Assembly (NCBI GenBank): GCA_035531755.1
Contig: DATKSK010000047.1
Coordinates: 1 to 40,491, forward strand
Direction: 5' to 3'
DNA: 40,491 bases
Origin: Acidimicrobiales bacterium
GTDB taxonomy: Bacteria; Actinomycetota; Acidimicrobiia; Acidimicrobiales; UBA8190
Numbering within the stretch: position 1 is the first letter of the stretch; each line of letters starts with the position of its first letter. A program made the position numbers and the translations under genes. Of the stretch, positions 1 through 8,933 are shown piece after piece. A model generated the notes under the pieces. It saw only the letters and a list, made by a program, of their open reading frames with translations, had not been told where the DNA came from and searched no databases.

Positions 1-78
1 CGTCGTCGGCGTCTTCAACTGGCACAGCTGCCGGTCCACGACGACATCGTCTCCACGGGGCGCTTCGACACCGGCTGA
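1..78 (+). CDS. 3' end of an unidentified gene (partial)
   Basis: An open frame enters from the left edge and stops at TGA 76-78. Its last 25 residues end LPVHDDIVSTGRFDTG. The stretch is too short to assign a family. It is called only because the frame is open from base 1 and the peptide looks like a plausible folded C-terminus. The stop is followed by about 200 bases without a gene before the tRNA. Confidence 0.3.
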   Translation, partial: RRRRLQLAQLPVHDDIVSTGRFDTG

Positions 79-278
79 GGCGCGCTGAGCCTTGGCCGTG
101 GTGCAGTCCTGTTCGACGCGCTTCAATCCTCGCTCATCCGATAATCCGATCGTGACGCCTGGAGTCGAGGCCCACACCTGGACCTCACCGACCGATCGAG
201 GACCCGGGGTCCGGCCTTGCATGAGAACAACACACCCTTATGTGAAGATGGGAGCAGCCTTCAGTGAAGACCATACAG

Positions 279-351
279 TGGAGACGATGGGACTCGAACC
301 CACGACCCCCTGCTTGCAAAGCAGGTGCTCTACCAGCTGAGCTACGTCCCC
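279..351 (-). tRNA. tRNA-Ala (anticodon TGC)
   Basis: Read on the minus strand, the 73-nt sequence forms a complete cloverleaf. The acceptor stem is GGGGACG/CGTCTCC with discriminator A. The D-arm is GCTC..GAGC. The anticodon stem is CCTGC/GCAGG around the loop TTTGCAA, giving anticodon TGC. The T-arm contains GGTTCGAGTC. CCA is not encoded. The identity follows directly from the anticodon. Confidence 0.96.
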
Positions 352-445
352 GTGGCCCGCACGGGGGCCCACCGACAGGATACGTGGCCACGGCGGGCGG
401 GTTGCGCGGTCGGGCCGATCGGCATCCCCGACCGCAGGCGACGCG

Positions 446-1888
446 TCAGTGCTTCGACACCACCCACTTGAATCTGACCGATGCCGTCGACGACGTGTCC
501 GACACGGTGACCGTGACCGTGGTGCGCCCGCGGATCATGGGGATCCCCGAGACGACGCCCGACGTCGGGTTGATGGACAGACCGGCCGGCAGGCCCACGG
601 CTGCGTAGCCGAGCGTCTGGCCGCGCACGTCGACGGCGGTCATCGGCACCGACACCGGGGCGCCGGTCACCGACCGCTCGTTGCCGGGGGCCGTGACGAG
701 GACCGCCGAGTGGGCGACCTCACAGCCGCCGCTCCTCCCGGAGTCGTTGGCCCACAGGCCCTGGACGTCGAACGTGCCGGTCGCCAACGTGAGGTAGACG
801 GCCGCCCCGGGCAGGCCCGGGCTGACGTAGTCGCACTTGTCGGCGATCTCGTTGCCCCGCCGGTCCAGCCAGCCCGTCGAGGCGTCGGGGTCGGTGAGGG
901 TCTCGGCGTACTCGTGGCTGGCCGTCTCGTTGACGCCGTCGAGGACCCCGTTCATCCCCGTCGAGGCGCACCCACCCACCCCCGCGTCGGGGATGTAGGG
1001 GAAGTTGGTGTACGCCACCGCCGGCCCGGTCACGTGGCCGGCGAAGAAGGGGTCGCCGCTGTTGTCGTGGTAGGCGCAGTACCCGTTGCGGGGGTCGAGC
1101 CATCCATCGGGGTTGGTCAGCGGGGGCGACACGATGACGAATTGCGCCTGGCTCGACGAGTCGCCGAAATGCACGGCGGCGTCGGCGGCCTCCTGGGCCA
1201 GCTGGGTGCCGTCCACGCCCCCGACGCTCGAATCCCCGGCGAAAGCGCCCTGGGGCGGCGTGATCGACGTGTCCTCCCACACGCCGCCGAGGACGCCCGC
1301 CCCGGGGAAGGCGACGTGGTCGGCTCCGGGGGCCACCGGGCAGGCCTTGGCTCCCGTGGTCGTCCCCCGGCAGTACTGCGTCACGGTGGCGCTCCACAGT
1401 TCGCCGTCGGTGCCGAGCCCGGCGAAGAAGGCCTGCAGATCGGGGGCGAGGCCGTCGGGGTCGCCGGAGAAGTGCTGGTAACCGCCGGCGCCGGTGCTCG
1501 GGGTGCCCCATTGCGAGCCCCAGAACACCAGGTACACCCGGGGGGAGCCGGTGACCACAGGGCCGCCCCGGTAGCGCAGTGGCCCCCTCGACCCCTGCCC
1601 GGCACCCTGGGGGCTGGTGGAGGAGGGTGCCGCGACGGCCGCCGCCCCGAGGTGCCCGGCCCCGGTCCGGAGAGGGAGGGCGCCGTGCCGGTAGGCGTGG
1701 CCGCCACCGGTCGGGTCGGACAGCCCGATCGCCCCCGAGCCCTGCGAACCGGCCGCGGTGCCGGCGGCTGCGGTCCCGGCGGTCGCGCCGGTCACCGTGG
1801 CGGCCGACAAGGCGGCGACGCCGAGCGCCCATGCCAGGCGTCGCCGGGGCACGTGCCCCGCCGACGGCGAACCGTCGTCTTTTCGCAT
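446..1888 (-). CDS. Secreted HExxE-motif protein with C-terminal putative-Ig (He_PIG-like) domain
   Basis: This 480-residue protein starts at ATG 1888, preceded by GGGGGAACG as a ribosome site. An arginine cluster (RRR at 15-17) and a long Ala/Thr hydrophobic stretch form a Sec or Tat-like signal. An Ala/Gly/Ser-rich linker runs to about residue 105. The central domain contains VYLVFWGSQWG near 119 and a zinc-protease-like segment SHEYAETLTDP (His325, Glu326, Glu329), followed by GWLDRRGNEIADKC. Bacterial relatives of plant EXORDIUM/PHI-1 proteins carry a similar HEYAE...TDP...GNEI pattern. The last 90 residues (LPAGLSINPTSGVVSGIP) match the putative-Ig fold seen in cell-surface proteins. I infer an exported, possibly proteolytic or wall-associated protein; activity is not shown. 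The open frame continues upstream to 2794, but that part has no protein-like composition and overlaps another gene. Confidence 0.8.
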   Translation of the reverse strand: MRKDDGSPSAGHVPRRRLAWALGVAALSAATVTGATAGTAAAGTAAGSQGSGAIGLSDPTGGGHAYRHGALPLRTGAGHLGAAAVAAPSSTSPQGAGQGSRGPLRYRGGPVVTGSPRVYLVFWGSQWGTPSTGAGGYQHFSGDPDGLAPDLQAFFAGLGTDGELWSATVTQYCRGTTTGAKACPVAPGADHVAFPGAGVLGGVWEDTSITPPQGAFAGDSSVGGVDGTQLAQEAADAAVHFGDSSSQAQFVIVSPPLTNPDGWLDPRNGYCAYHDNSGDPFFAGHVTGPAVAYTNFPYIPDAGVGGCASTGMNGVLDGVNETASHEYAETLTDPDASTGWLDRRGNEIADKCDYVSPGLPGAAVYLTLATGTFDVQGLWANDSGRSGGCEVAHSAVLVTAPGNERSVTGAPVSVPMTAVDVRGQTLGYAAVGLPAGLSINPTSGVVSGIPMIRGRTTVTVTVSDTSSTASVRFKWVVSKH

Positions 1889-2085
1889 CGTTCCCCCGCA
1901 TCCCGGAGTGGAGGGCGGCCCTGCCCCCCGACTCCTCCGGTCACACCGGACGGTGTGACGTTCCCGCTCCGACCACCCCCGGCGCGCGAACAGGTCGTGC
2001 CAGTGCCACCTGGTTCCCCGCTGTCTTAGTCTGGGCACCCCGGCCGTGCCATCGCAAGATTTGGTGATTTCCCCTCGGGGATTCC

Positions 2086-2802
2086 CTATCCCGGCGTGAA
2101 CGTGAACGACCGGACCACGACCTCGGCACCGTGCCCGTTCATGGGCGCGTGCCCGCCGCGGAGCCAGAAGTTGATGTCGGGGACCTCGCCACCGGCCGGC
2201 GGCCGGTCGGCGCCGGTGTAGGTCCATGACGACGGGGACGCCCCCGGTGCGGAGAAGGACAGGCCGCTCGCCGTCCAGTGGAACGACAGCGTGGTGGGCA
2301 GTGACGAGCCCAGCGTGACCCGGGTCAGATTGCCGGTGTGGGCATAGGGCTGCACCACGAACTGGGCGTTGGTGGGGTCGAAGGGGTCCCCCCAGCGCGA
2401 TGCCTCGATGTCGATCTCCCGGTAGTTGAACTGCGGGCTGGTCCAGTCGTAGGTGAAGAGGCCCAGGACCATGTCGGGGTCGAGGTCGTCGACGCGCGAG
2501 TCGAGCACCCAGGTGTACGTGCCGTAGCCGAGGCTGCGGGTGTTGACCACCTCGCCGACGGTCCAGTGGCGCTTGGCCTTGGTGATGACCAGATGGAGGC
2601 GCCCGAGGCTGTCGACCCATGCGTTCTTCTTCGAGAAGTAGTTCGGCCCGGGTCCGAGGCGGTGCGCGTTGGACTTCACGGTCCAGGTGTACCCGGAGAA
2701 CGACAGCGTGCGACGGGCGACGGCCGCCGCCGGCCGGGCCGGGGTGACGAGCACGAGCGCGACCGCGCTGAGCGCGACCGCGACCGTCGTCCACCGTGCC
2801 AT
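2086..2802 (-). CDS. Secreted GH16-like (concanavalin-A-like) glucanase
   Basis: The protein has 238 residues from ATG 2802. A signal peptide covers about residues 1-27 (hydrophobic core AVALSAVALVLV, probable cut after AAA). The rest is a jelly-roll lectin/glucanase fold. The motif EIDIE at 129-133 (Glu129, Asp131, Glu133) is the catalytic signature of glycoside hydrolase family 16, with Glu129 as expected nucleophile and Glu133 as acid/base. The segment LGYGTYTWVLDSRV before it fits the usual strand preceding this motif. No carbohydrate-binding module is attached, so it is a minimal single-domain enzyme. The substrate cannot be read from sequence; family members cut beta-1,3 or beta-1,3-1,4 glucans and galactans. 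It sits downstream of the hypothetical at 2921-3565 on the same strand, 118 bases apart. Confidence 0.82.
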   Translation of the reverse strand: MARWTTVAVALSAVALVLVTPARPAAAVARRTLSFSGYTWTVKSNAHRLGPGPNYFSKKNAWVDSLGRLHLVITKAKRHWTVGEVVNTRSLGYGTYTWVLDSRVDDLDPDMVLGLFTYDWTSPQFNYREIDIEASRWGDPFDPTNAQFVVQPYAHTGNLTRVTLGSSLPTTLSFHWTASGLSFSAPGASPSSWTYTGADRPPAGGEVPDINFWLRGGHAPMNGHGAEVVVRSFTFTPG

Positions 2803-2920
2803 CGGGCCGGCCCTGAGCGGGCCGGATGGGCGCCGCCGTGTCCCCCGCACGTCCCCGGACGCTACTGCCCGTGCGCCCCCGGTGCCCGGGACGAGCCCGG
2901 GCTGCTGCGGCGGCGCCGCC

Positions 2921-3565
2921 TCAGCGGGGGTCCGGCCGGTCGAGGTTCCAGTGCAGCGACACGGTGCACATCCACTCCTGGTCGTCGGCGTCCTCGCGGG
3001 GGATGATGCCGAACCGGCTGATCGTCCGCTGGCCGCCCTCGTGGTCGCCGTAGAGCAGCTCGATCGTGAAGCGCCGCCGCGCCGTGATGGCCTCGGCCAG
3101 CCAGGCGTGGTCGGGGTCGGCCGTGTCCCGGATGGCGCCCTGCCAGAAGCTGTTGTCCGCGGGCGGCACGTACAGGTCACGGGTCTGCATCCGGAACGCG
3201 TCGGGGTCGGCATGGTCTCGGCCGCCCGCGGTCGCGGCCCCCGACGGGTGCCACCCGTGGATCACGGCGAGGCCCGACCCGACGTTGCGCAGCGACATGG
3301 CGAGGTAGATGTTGCCGTCCACGTACTCGGCGACGGCCCGACCGCCGCCGACGGCCGCCCAGTGCTCGTCCATCCAACCCACCTTCACGGTGGGGTCCTG
3401 CAGCCGCGACGACGTGAGCACGGGCCGGAGGTTGACCTGCAGGGCCTGCTGGGCCGTGCGCGCCGCCTGGTTGGCCGACCGGACCGATGCGAACGTGGCC
3501 ACCGCCAGCACCAGCGTGCCCCCGGCGGTGGCGAACGACGAGATGGTGACCCAGTCGGTGGTCAT
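2921..3565 (-). CDS. Conserved hypothetical protein with N-terminal membrane anchor
   Basis: The 214-residue protein begins MTTDWVTISSFATAGGTLVLAV, a single hydrophobic segment (about residues 5-27) followed by a short helical stretch rich in Ala and Gln. The remainder is a soluble domain of about 160 residues with strands such as IYLAMSLRNVGSGLAVIHGW and RFTIELLYGDHEGGQ. Proteins of this layout, with one N-terminal helix and a beta-rich domain near a VRSANQAARTAQQAL-like linker, are common unnamed actinobacterial proteins. I do not know a function. A -10-like box TAACCT lies six bases upstream of ATG, suggesting a leaderless transcript, divergent from the lipoprotein gene at 3635. Confidence 0.75.
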   Translation of the reverse strand: MTTDWVTISSFATAGGTLVLAVATFASVRSANQAARTAQQALQVNLRPVLTSSRLQDPTVKVGWMDEHWAAVGGGRAVAEYVDGNIYLAMSLRNVGSGLAVIHGWHPSGAATAGGRDHADPDAFRMQTRDLYVPPADNSFWQGAIRDTADPDHAWLAEAITARRRFTIELLYGDHEGGQRTISRFGIIPREDADDQEWMCTVSLHWNLDRPDPR

Positions 3566-3571
3566 CTCCGA

Positions 3572-3627
3572 AGGTTACGACGGCGTGGTCCGGTCGCCCC
3601 GGCGTGGCCGCCGTTCTCCGGTAGCGT
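3572..3627. promoter_or_regulatory. Divergent pair of leaderless-type -10 boxes
   Basis: On the minus strand TAACCT (3577-3572) is followed by 6 nt and ATG 3565. On the plus strand TAGCGT (3622-3627) is followed by 7 nt and GTG 3635. Both fit the actinobacterial leaderless arrangement, with transcription starting on the first base of the start codon. No clear -35 boxes are seen. The two boxes share a spacer of 44 bases. Confidence 0.5.
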
Positions 3628-3634
3628 GCCGGCC

Positions 3635-4804
3635 GTGCCGAGAACCGGTGGGAGACGGCGGCGGACGCCGACGCTCGCCGCGTTGCTGGTGGCCGCCGGC
3701 ATCGCCCTCGGCGCCTGCTCGAGTGCCAGAGCGCACGCGTCGGTGCCCGACGGCCTGCCACCGGCGCCCACCACCCACCAGGACACCGCCTTCACCGGGA
3801 ACGGCCCCTACCGTGCCGGCGTGGCCTTCGAGACGACGCCGGCGGGCGACTCCGTCGTCGTGTACTACCCCGTCGACGCGGACCGCACCGTGGGCAAGCC
3901 CACCTACACGGTCAACCTGATCCGTTGGTTCCTCGGCTCCCCGACCGCGCCGATCCCGGCGGGCCTGCCGTCGAACCTGCCGACGACCCTCGCCACCGAC
4001 GCCTACATGAACGTGCCGGTGAGCAGCCACGGCCCCTTCCCGGTGGTGATGTTCAGCCACGGCTTCGGGGGCTACCCCGAGCAGTCGAGCTTCCTCACCG
4101 ACCATCTGGCCACGTGGGGCTTCGTGGTGGCCGCCCCCGACCACCGCTCGCGCGACCTGAAGTCGGTCGCGGGCGGGACCGTCGGCACGGGGCAGAGCGA
4201 CGTGCAGGACCTGCGGGATGCGCTGACCCTGGTGACGACGATGGACCACGATGTCGGCGGCCTGCTCCACGGCAAGCTCGACCTGACCCGGGTGGCCGCC
4301 CTCGGGCACTCGGCGGGGGGCGGGGCCGCCATCACCTTCGCCGGGGACCGCGCCGTGCGCACCTACATCGGCCTGGCGCCCGCGGCGGGGACGCCGCCGC
4401 CGGCGGGCAAGCCCGGCATGATCATCCAGGGCACCGCGGACAAGGTCGTGCCGGCGGGGGACACGCAGCGGCTGTACGCGCGGCTGAAGGGGCCCAAGCG
4501 CCTGGTGCTGATCGACGGCGCGGGCCACAACGCCTTCGACGACGTCTGCACCATCGGTGCCGCCCAGGGCGGGCTGGTGGCGTTCATCCACGAGATCCCC
4601 CTGCCGGCGAGCTTTCGGTCCATCGCCACCGACGGGTGCAGCTCCCCGGACGTCGTCCCCCCCGAGCCGTGGCCGCTGATCGACCACACCGTCGTCGCCC
4701 AGCTCCGGTGGGGGTTGGGCATCGACCCGGCGCCGGTCGGTCTCGACGCCGGCCTGGCCGGCGCCTTCAGCCCGGTCGTGGCGAGCATCACCAGCACGGG
4801 CTGA
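3635..4804 (+). CDS. Lipoprotein alpha/beta hydrolase (chlorophyllase/PAF-acetylhydrolase-like)
   Basis: The protein has 389 residues from GTG 3635; the start is supported by TAGCGT seven bases upstream. The N-terminus has an Arg cluster, a hydrophobic core and the lipobox LGAC with Cys28, so it should be lipid-anchored outside the cell membrane. The alpha/beta-hydrolase fold follows: the oxyanion strand FPVVMFSHGFGGYPEQ (135-150), nucleophile elbow GHSAGGG (Ser226), acid GTADKVVP (Asp269) and base DGAGHNAF (His298). This is a full Ser-Asp-His triad. The layout resembles dienelactone hydrolase, chlorophyllase and PAF-acetylhydrolase families, which hydrolyse esters. The true substrate is unknown. 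It is followed after 111 bases by the SGNH-like gene on the same strand. Confidence 0.83.
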   Translation: MPRTGGRRRRTPTLAALLVAAGIALGACSSARAHASVPDGLPPAPTTHQDTAFTGNGPYRAGVAFETTPAGDSVVVYYPVDADRTVGKPTYTVNLIRWFLGSPTAPIPAGLPSNLPTTLATDAYMNVPVSSHGPFPVVMFSHGFGGYPEQSSFLTDHLATWGFVVAAPDHRSRDLKSVAGGTVGTGQSDVQDLRDALTLVTTMDHDVGGLLHGKLDLTRVAALGHSAGGGAAITFAGDRAVRTYIGLAPAAGTPPPAGKPGMIIQGTADKVVPAGDTQRLYARLKGPKRLVLIDGAGHNAFDDVCTIGAAQGGLVAFIHEIPLPASFRSIATDGCSSPDVVPPEPWPLIDHTVVAQLRWGLGIDPAPVGLDAGLAGAFSPVVASITSTG

Positions 4805-4915
4805 CGCCCCCGGTCCGGCGGGCCGCGCCGCCCCGGTAGCGTTGCATCCGAAGAGCGCCGGATCCGGGCACCGCGCCCGCCCGGCCTCCGCCGCTCACGC
4901 CGCGCGCCCGACTCG

Positions 4916-5677
4916 ATGCCCGACGCCCCCGACCCCACCGCTGCCCGGGCCCCCCACCACCGGTCCCGTCGCGCCGGCGCGCTCCTGGCGGGTACCCGCG
5001 GGTCGGGCCCGGTGGCCGCGGTCATGACGGTGGCGGCCACGGCGGCCGTGGTGGCCACGCTGCTCGATCCCGGGACGGTCCACGCGGTGGGCCGGGGCCG
5101 CACCGGCGCGACGGCGACGGCGGCGGCGCCGCCGACAACGACCTCCACGACCTCCACGACCACGACCACGCTCCCGGCGGGCGGCCCGCCACCGTGCACA
5201 CCGGCGGTGGTTGCCGGGGGCGCCTACGCGGTCGGCGACTCCGTCATGGTCGACGCCCAGCAGGCCCTGGCGGGATGCCTGCCCGGCACCGTCGTGGACG
5301 CGTCGGTGAGCCGCCAGTGGTCCGACGGCGAGGTGCTCCTGCACCAGGTGATGGCCCAGGCGGCGCCGCCCGCGGTGGTCGTCGTCGGTCTCGGCACGAA
5401 CGGACCGGTGACCGACGCCGACTTCGACGCCATGATGACGGTCCTGCAGCGCGCCGCCCGCGTCGTCTTCGTGACCGTGCACGTCGACCGGCCCTGGCAG
5501 GACCAGGTGAACGCCGTCCTCGCCCGCGGCGTGGCCCGCCACCCCACCGCGGTGCTGGCCGACTGGCAGGCCGTGGCGCGCCAGCACCCCGAGTGGTTCT
5601 ACGCGGACGGCACGCACCTCCCGATCGGCGGTCCGGGCGCCCAGGCGTTGGCCGCTGTCATCGCCGCCGAGGCCTGA
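4916..5677 (+). CDS. Membrane-anchored SGNH-hydrolase-like protein
   Basis: The protein has 253 residues. A basic N-terminus precedes one membrane segment (about 32-50), then a Thr-rich linker of TTTSTT type (about 72-88) typical of exported proteins. The catalytic domain shows the SGNH blocks: GDSVM (Ser109), GLGTNG (Asn162) and near the C-terminus DGTH (Asp231, His234). It resembles the SGNH domains found at the end of OafA-type acyltransferases, here as a free-standing protein. The likely role is ester hydrolysis or acetyl transfer on a cell-surface glycan, which is inferred. Only three bases separate its stop from the phosphatase gene, so the two are probably co-transcribed. A TAGCGT box at 4837-4842 could be its -10. 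Confidence 0.8.
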   Translation: MPDAPDPTAARAPHHRSRRAGALLAGTRGSGPVAAVMTVAATAAVVATLLDPGTVHAVGRGRTGATATAAAPPTTTSTTSTTTTTLPAGGPPPCTPAVVAGGAYAVGDSVMVDAQQALAGCLPGTVVDASVSRQWSDGEVLLHQVMAQAAPPAVVVVGLGTNGPVTDADFDAMMTVLQRAARVVFVTVHVDRPWQDQVNAVLARGVARHPTAVLADWQAVARQHPEWFYADGTHLPIGGPGAQALAAVIAAEA

Positions 5678-5680
5678 CCG

Positions 5681-6472
5681 GTGGACGCCGATTCCCGCGC
5701 CGCCGGGCCCCGCGGCGCCGGGCCCGCGGCCACGCGGCAGTTGGACCTGGCGGGCTGCCACAACTTCCGCGACCTAGGCGGGTACCCGGTGGCCGGCGGC
5801 GGGCACACCCGCTGGCGCACCCTCTTCCGGGCCGACGGCCTGGCCCGGCTGACCGAGGAGGACCTCGTGGTCCTGGGCGAGCTGGGCGTGGTCACCGTCA
5901 TCGACCTGCGCACCCCGCTCGAGGCCGAGGTCCGGGGGCGGTTCCCCGCCGGGGTCGACGGGGTTCGCCTCCACCATCTGCCGCTGACCGACACGCTGCC
6001 GGGCGAGGAGGACGCCCCCGAGTGGGGCGCCGCCGACTTCGTGACGGCCCGCTACCGGGGAATGCTGACGGAGGGCGCCGGTTCGGTGGCCCAGGCGCTG
6101 CGGCTGCTCGCGGAGCCCGCCAACCTCCCGGCCGTGTTCCACTGCAGCGTGGGCAAGGACCGGACCGGCGTGCTCGCCGCCGTGATCCTCGGTGTGCTCG
6201 GGGCGCACGACGCCGACATCGTCGACGACTACGCGCTCAGCGCGGTGCCCATGACCCGGATCCTGGAAGGGCTGCGGCGCGAGTACCCCGACGCCACCGA
6301 GGTGGTCGAGCGCTACGCGCCGGTCATCCTGTCGGTGCAGCCCGACGCCATGGCCGGGTTCCTGGCCGGCGTGCGCCAGGACCACGGGACCTTCGACGGG
6401 CTGGCCCGGGCCCTCGGTGTCGGCGCCGAGGCCGAACGGCTGCGCACGCTGCTGGTGGAACGGGCCGGCTGA
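5681..6472 (+). CDS. Tyrosine-specific protein phosphatase (MptpB-like)
   Basis: The 263-residue protein starts at GTG 5681, three bases after the SGNH gene. The active-site loop [10 protein letters not shown] (Cys155, Lys159, Asp160, Arg161) is the variant P-loop HCxxGKDRT of bacterial tyrosine/lipid phosphatases such as M. tuberculosis PtpB. The N-terminal signature NFRDLGGYP (28-36) and the VIDLRTPLE segment (Asp75) are typical of the same family. Its length matches the family (about 250-280). PtpB-type enzymes act on phosphotyrosine, phosphoserine and phosphoinositides. No signal peptide is seen, so this one is probably cytoplasmic unless exported by another route. Confidence 0.9.
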   Translation: MDADSRAAGPRGAGPAATRQLDLAGCHNFRDLGGYPVAGGGHTRWRTLFRADGLARLTEEDLVVLGELGVVTVIDLRTPLEAEVRGRFPAGVDGVRLHHLPLTDTLPGEEDAPEWGAADFVTARYRGMLTEGAGSVAQALRLLAEPANLPAVFHCSVGKDRTGVLAAVILGVLGAHDADIVDDYALSAVPMTRILEGLRREYPDATEVVERYAPVILSVQPDAMAGFLAGVRQDHGTFDGLARALGVGAEAERLRTLLVERAG

Positions 6473-6548
6473 GCCCGCAGCACGGCGAGCTCAGCCGGCG
6501 CACCGACCGACCCCCCGCGCGCGGGTGGGGGCGCCGCGGCCAGCGCTG

Positions 6549-7520
6549 TCAGCGCGAGAAGGTGATCTCGTCGATCCGCTTCATGACGTCGTCGCCGAGG
6601 AGGGGGATGACGTCGAGCGCCTTCATGTTCTCCTGGACCTGCTCCACGCGGCTCGCCCCCGTGATCACCGTGGACACATGGGGATTCTTGGTGCACCACG
6701 CCAGCGCCAGCTGCGCCAGGCTGCACCCCAGCTCGTCGGCGACCGCCTTCAGCTTGACCACCTTGGCGTTGCGTTTGGGGTCGGTGAGCATCCCCTGGAG
6801 CCATTCGTAGCCGGGGAGCGCCGCCCGGCTCCCCTCGGGGATCCCCTCCGCGTACTTGCCGGTGAGCAGTCCCGACGCCAGCGGGCTCCAGATGGTGAGC
6901 CCGAGGCCGATGTCGTTGTAGAGGCGGGCGTACTCCCACTCGACCTTGCGGCGCTCGAGGATGTTGTACTGCGGCTGCTCCATCACCGGCTTGTGCAGAT
7001 GGTGGCGCTCGGCGATCTCCCAGGCCGCCCGGATCTCGTCGGCGGTCCACTCCGACGTGCCCCAGTACAGCGCCCGGCCCGAGCTCACGATGTCGGACAT
7101 GGCCCACACCGTCTCCTCGATGGGCGTGTTGGGGTCGGCCCGGTGGCAGAACAGCAGGTCCACGAAGTCGAGGTCGAACCGCTCCAGCGAGCCCTCGATC
7201 GCCTGCAGGAGGTACTTGCGGTTGAGGGTGTTGCGCATGTTCACCTCGTCGTGGATGCCCCAGAAGATCTTGGTGGACACGACGTAGCTGTGACGCGGCC
7301 AGCCCAGCCGGGCGATGGCCTTGCCCATGATGCGCTCGGACTCGCCGCCGGAGTACGACTCGGCGTTGTCGAAGAAGTTGACGCCGGCGTCGTGGGCGGC
7401 CGCCAGGCAGTCCGAGGCCAGGCCCTCGTCGAGCTGGGGCCCGAAGGTGACCCACGATCCGAACGACAGGACGCTCACGTTGAGGCCCGATCGGCCCAGT
7501 CGGCGGTACTCCATCTCCAT
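6549..7520 (-). CDS. Aldo/keto reductase (voltage-gated K-channel beta-subunit-like)
   Basis: The 323-residue protein starts at ATG 7520 behind a strong ribosome site AAGGAG. The catalytic tetrad of the aldo/keto reductase barrel is present: Asp51 and Tyr56 in [11 protein letters not shown], Lys84 in VVSTKIFWG and His126 in [13 protein letters not shown]. The C-terminal NADPH-binding part contains [20 protein letters not shown]. Sequence style ([19 protein letters not shown]) matches the AKR6/KCNAB branch, reductases of aldehydes and ketones that use NADPH. The physiological substrate is unknown. It converges with the phosphatase gene. Confidence 0.92.
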   Translation of the reverse strand: MEMEYRRLGRSGLNVSVLSFGSWVTFGPQLDEGLASDCLAAAHDAGVNFFDNAESYSGGESERIMGKAIARLGWPRHSYVVSTKIFWGIHDEVNMRNTLNRKYLLQAIEGSLERFDLDFVDLLFCHRADPNTPIEETVWAMSDIVSSGRALYWGTSEWTADEIRAAWEIAERHHLHKPVMEQPQYNILERRKVEWEYARLYNDIGLGLTIWSPLASGLLTGKYAEGIPEGSRAALPGYEWLQGMLTDPKRNAKVVKLKAVADELGCSLAQLALAWCTKNPHVSTVITGASRVEQVQENMKALDVIPLLGDDVMKRIDEITFSR

Positions 7521-7623
7521 GGCAGCGGCTCCTTGTCGGCGTGACGACAGACGTGGTGGCGAAGGCCCCGAGCCTACGGGGTCATGTCACCGACGTGTCC
7601 GCCGGCGCGGGCGCGCCGGGGCG

Positions 7624-8760
7624 TCAGGGGCGCCCGGCCCCCACGAGGCCGTTGCCCCAGATGCCCTGGATGCGGACCACGTCGCCGGTCGACGGCGCGT
7701 GGACGACGGAGCCGCCCCCCACGTACATCCCGACGTGGTCGATGCCCCCGTACCCCCAGAAGACGAGGTCGCCCGGTTGCAGGTCCGACAGCGGGATGTG
7801 GGCGATGGCGCCGTACTGGGCCGCGGCGGTGCGGGGCAGGCTCACGCCCGCCTGGCGCCACGCCCACTGGGTCAGGCCCGAGCAGTCGAAGCCGACGCCG
7901 GGGGTCTCGCCGCCCCAGCGGTAGGGCACGCCGAGCTGGCTCTCGGCCGCCGCCACGGCCCCGGCGGCACCGCTCGCCACGGGCAGGTTGACCAGGGTGG
8001 CCCCGACCGAGGAGGAGCCCGTGGCCTTCGTCGGGGCGGGCGCGGCGTTCACCCGGGCGAGGAAGGCCGCGTGGGCGGCCGCCTGGGCGGCGGCCTGCTG
8101 CTGGGCAACGAGGCTGGCGATCTGGCCCTTCACCCGGCCGAGGGTGGCCTGCTGGTCGGCCATCGTGGCTTCGGCGGCCCGGCGGGCGGCGCCCGCCTGG
8201 TCGACGGCCGTCTGGGCCTGGGCCTGGGCCGACTCGAGCTGGCTCTGCTGGGTGGCGAGGTGGGTCTGGGCCACGTTCAGCGAGTCGATGGCCCCGGCGA
8301 CCTTGCCGCTCGACACCGACCGGTACTCGGCCGCCACCGACGCCTCGGCGCCACCCGAGGCGAACAGGGTCGACAGGCTGCTGTCGGTGGTGCCCGACAT
8401 GTAGGCGCTGACGGCGGCGGCGCGCAGGTTCCCCTGGTCCTGGGTGACCTCGGTGCGGTCCTGGGCGATGGTGCCGCGGATCTGGGTGACCTGCTGGCCC
8501 AGCTGCTGCACCTGCTGCTGAGCGGCGTCGTACTGCTGGGAGAGGGCGTCGAGGTGCTGCTGGTCGGCGGCCAGCTGGTTGGTGATCTGCGTCGCCTGGG
8601 CCCGGGCGCTCGCCAGCGGGTCGGCCATGGCCGGGCGCGAGGTCGCCACGAGGGCGGAGGAGAGCACTGTGACGACAGCTCCGGCAAGGACGGCGGCGCG
8701 CTTCGGCCACCGTGTCGAATGGCTTGACGGAACCGTCGAGGAAAGCTCGACGTCAGTCAC
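7624..8760 (-). CDS. Secreted NlpC/P60 peptidoglycan endopeptidase (RipA-type)
   Basis: The protein has 378 residues from GTG 8760; an upstream in-frame GTG at 8823 would add 21 residues and cannot be excluded. A signal peptide (KRAAVLAGAVVTVLSSALVA, cut near AMA-DP) is followed by about 170 residues of Gln/Ala-rich heptad-like sequence, a long coiled coil. A linker leads to a C-terminal NlpC/P60 domain with Cys293 (DCSGL), His342 (DHVGMY) and His354 (VVHAP). Such enzymes cut the D-Glu-to-diamino-acid bond in wall stem peptides and are used in daughter-cell separation. The coiled coil may act as an autoinhibitory or localisation module, as in mycobacterial RipA; that is inference. Confidence 0.9.
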   Translation of the reverse strand: MTDVELSSTVPSSHSTRWPKRAAVLAGAVVTVLSSALVATSRPAMADPLASARAQATQITNQLAADQQHLDALSQQYDAAQQQVQQLGQQVTQIRGTIAQDRTEVTQDQGNLRAAAVSAYMSGTTDSSLSTLFASGGAEASVAAEYRSVSSGKVAGAIDSLNVAQTHLATQQSQLESAQAQAQTAVDQAGAARRAAEATMADQQATLGRVKGQIASLVAQQQAAAQAAAHAAFLARVNAAPAPTKATGSSSVGATLVNLPVASGAAGAVAAAESQLGVPYRWGGETPGVGFDCSGLTQWAWRQAGVSLPRTAAAQYGAIAHIPLSDLQPGDLVFWGYGGIDHVGMYVGGGSVVHAPSTGDVVRIQGIWGNGLVGAGRP

Positions 8761-8933
8761 AATGGGACTACTGCTTAGCAAGGCCCGTCGGGCACAGGCA
8801 AGCCTTGCCGTTGCCCTGGCCACGTACCCGGCGTGCCACCAGCCTCATGTTGACAAAGTGACTGGTGTGGTTATGGCACGACCTCGCGCTCGGTGACGGC
8901 CTGCCCTGTGACGGCGGTCGCCGGGCCCGACCG

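Noticed and set aside
1889-2794. Upstream extension of the HExxE protein frame
   Set aside because: Residues are Arg/Gly/His-rich and in shadow of the GH16-like gene; the signal peptide fixes the start at 1888.
8761-8933. c-di-AMP (ydaO-type) riboswitch ahead of the NlpC/P60 gene
   Set aside because: Such switches often precede wall hydrolases in actinobacteria, but the consensus blocks are absent here.
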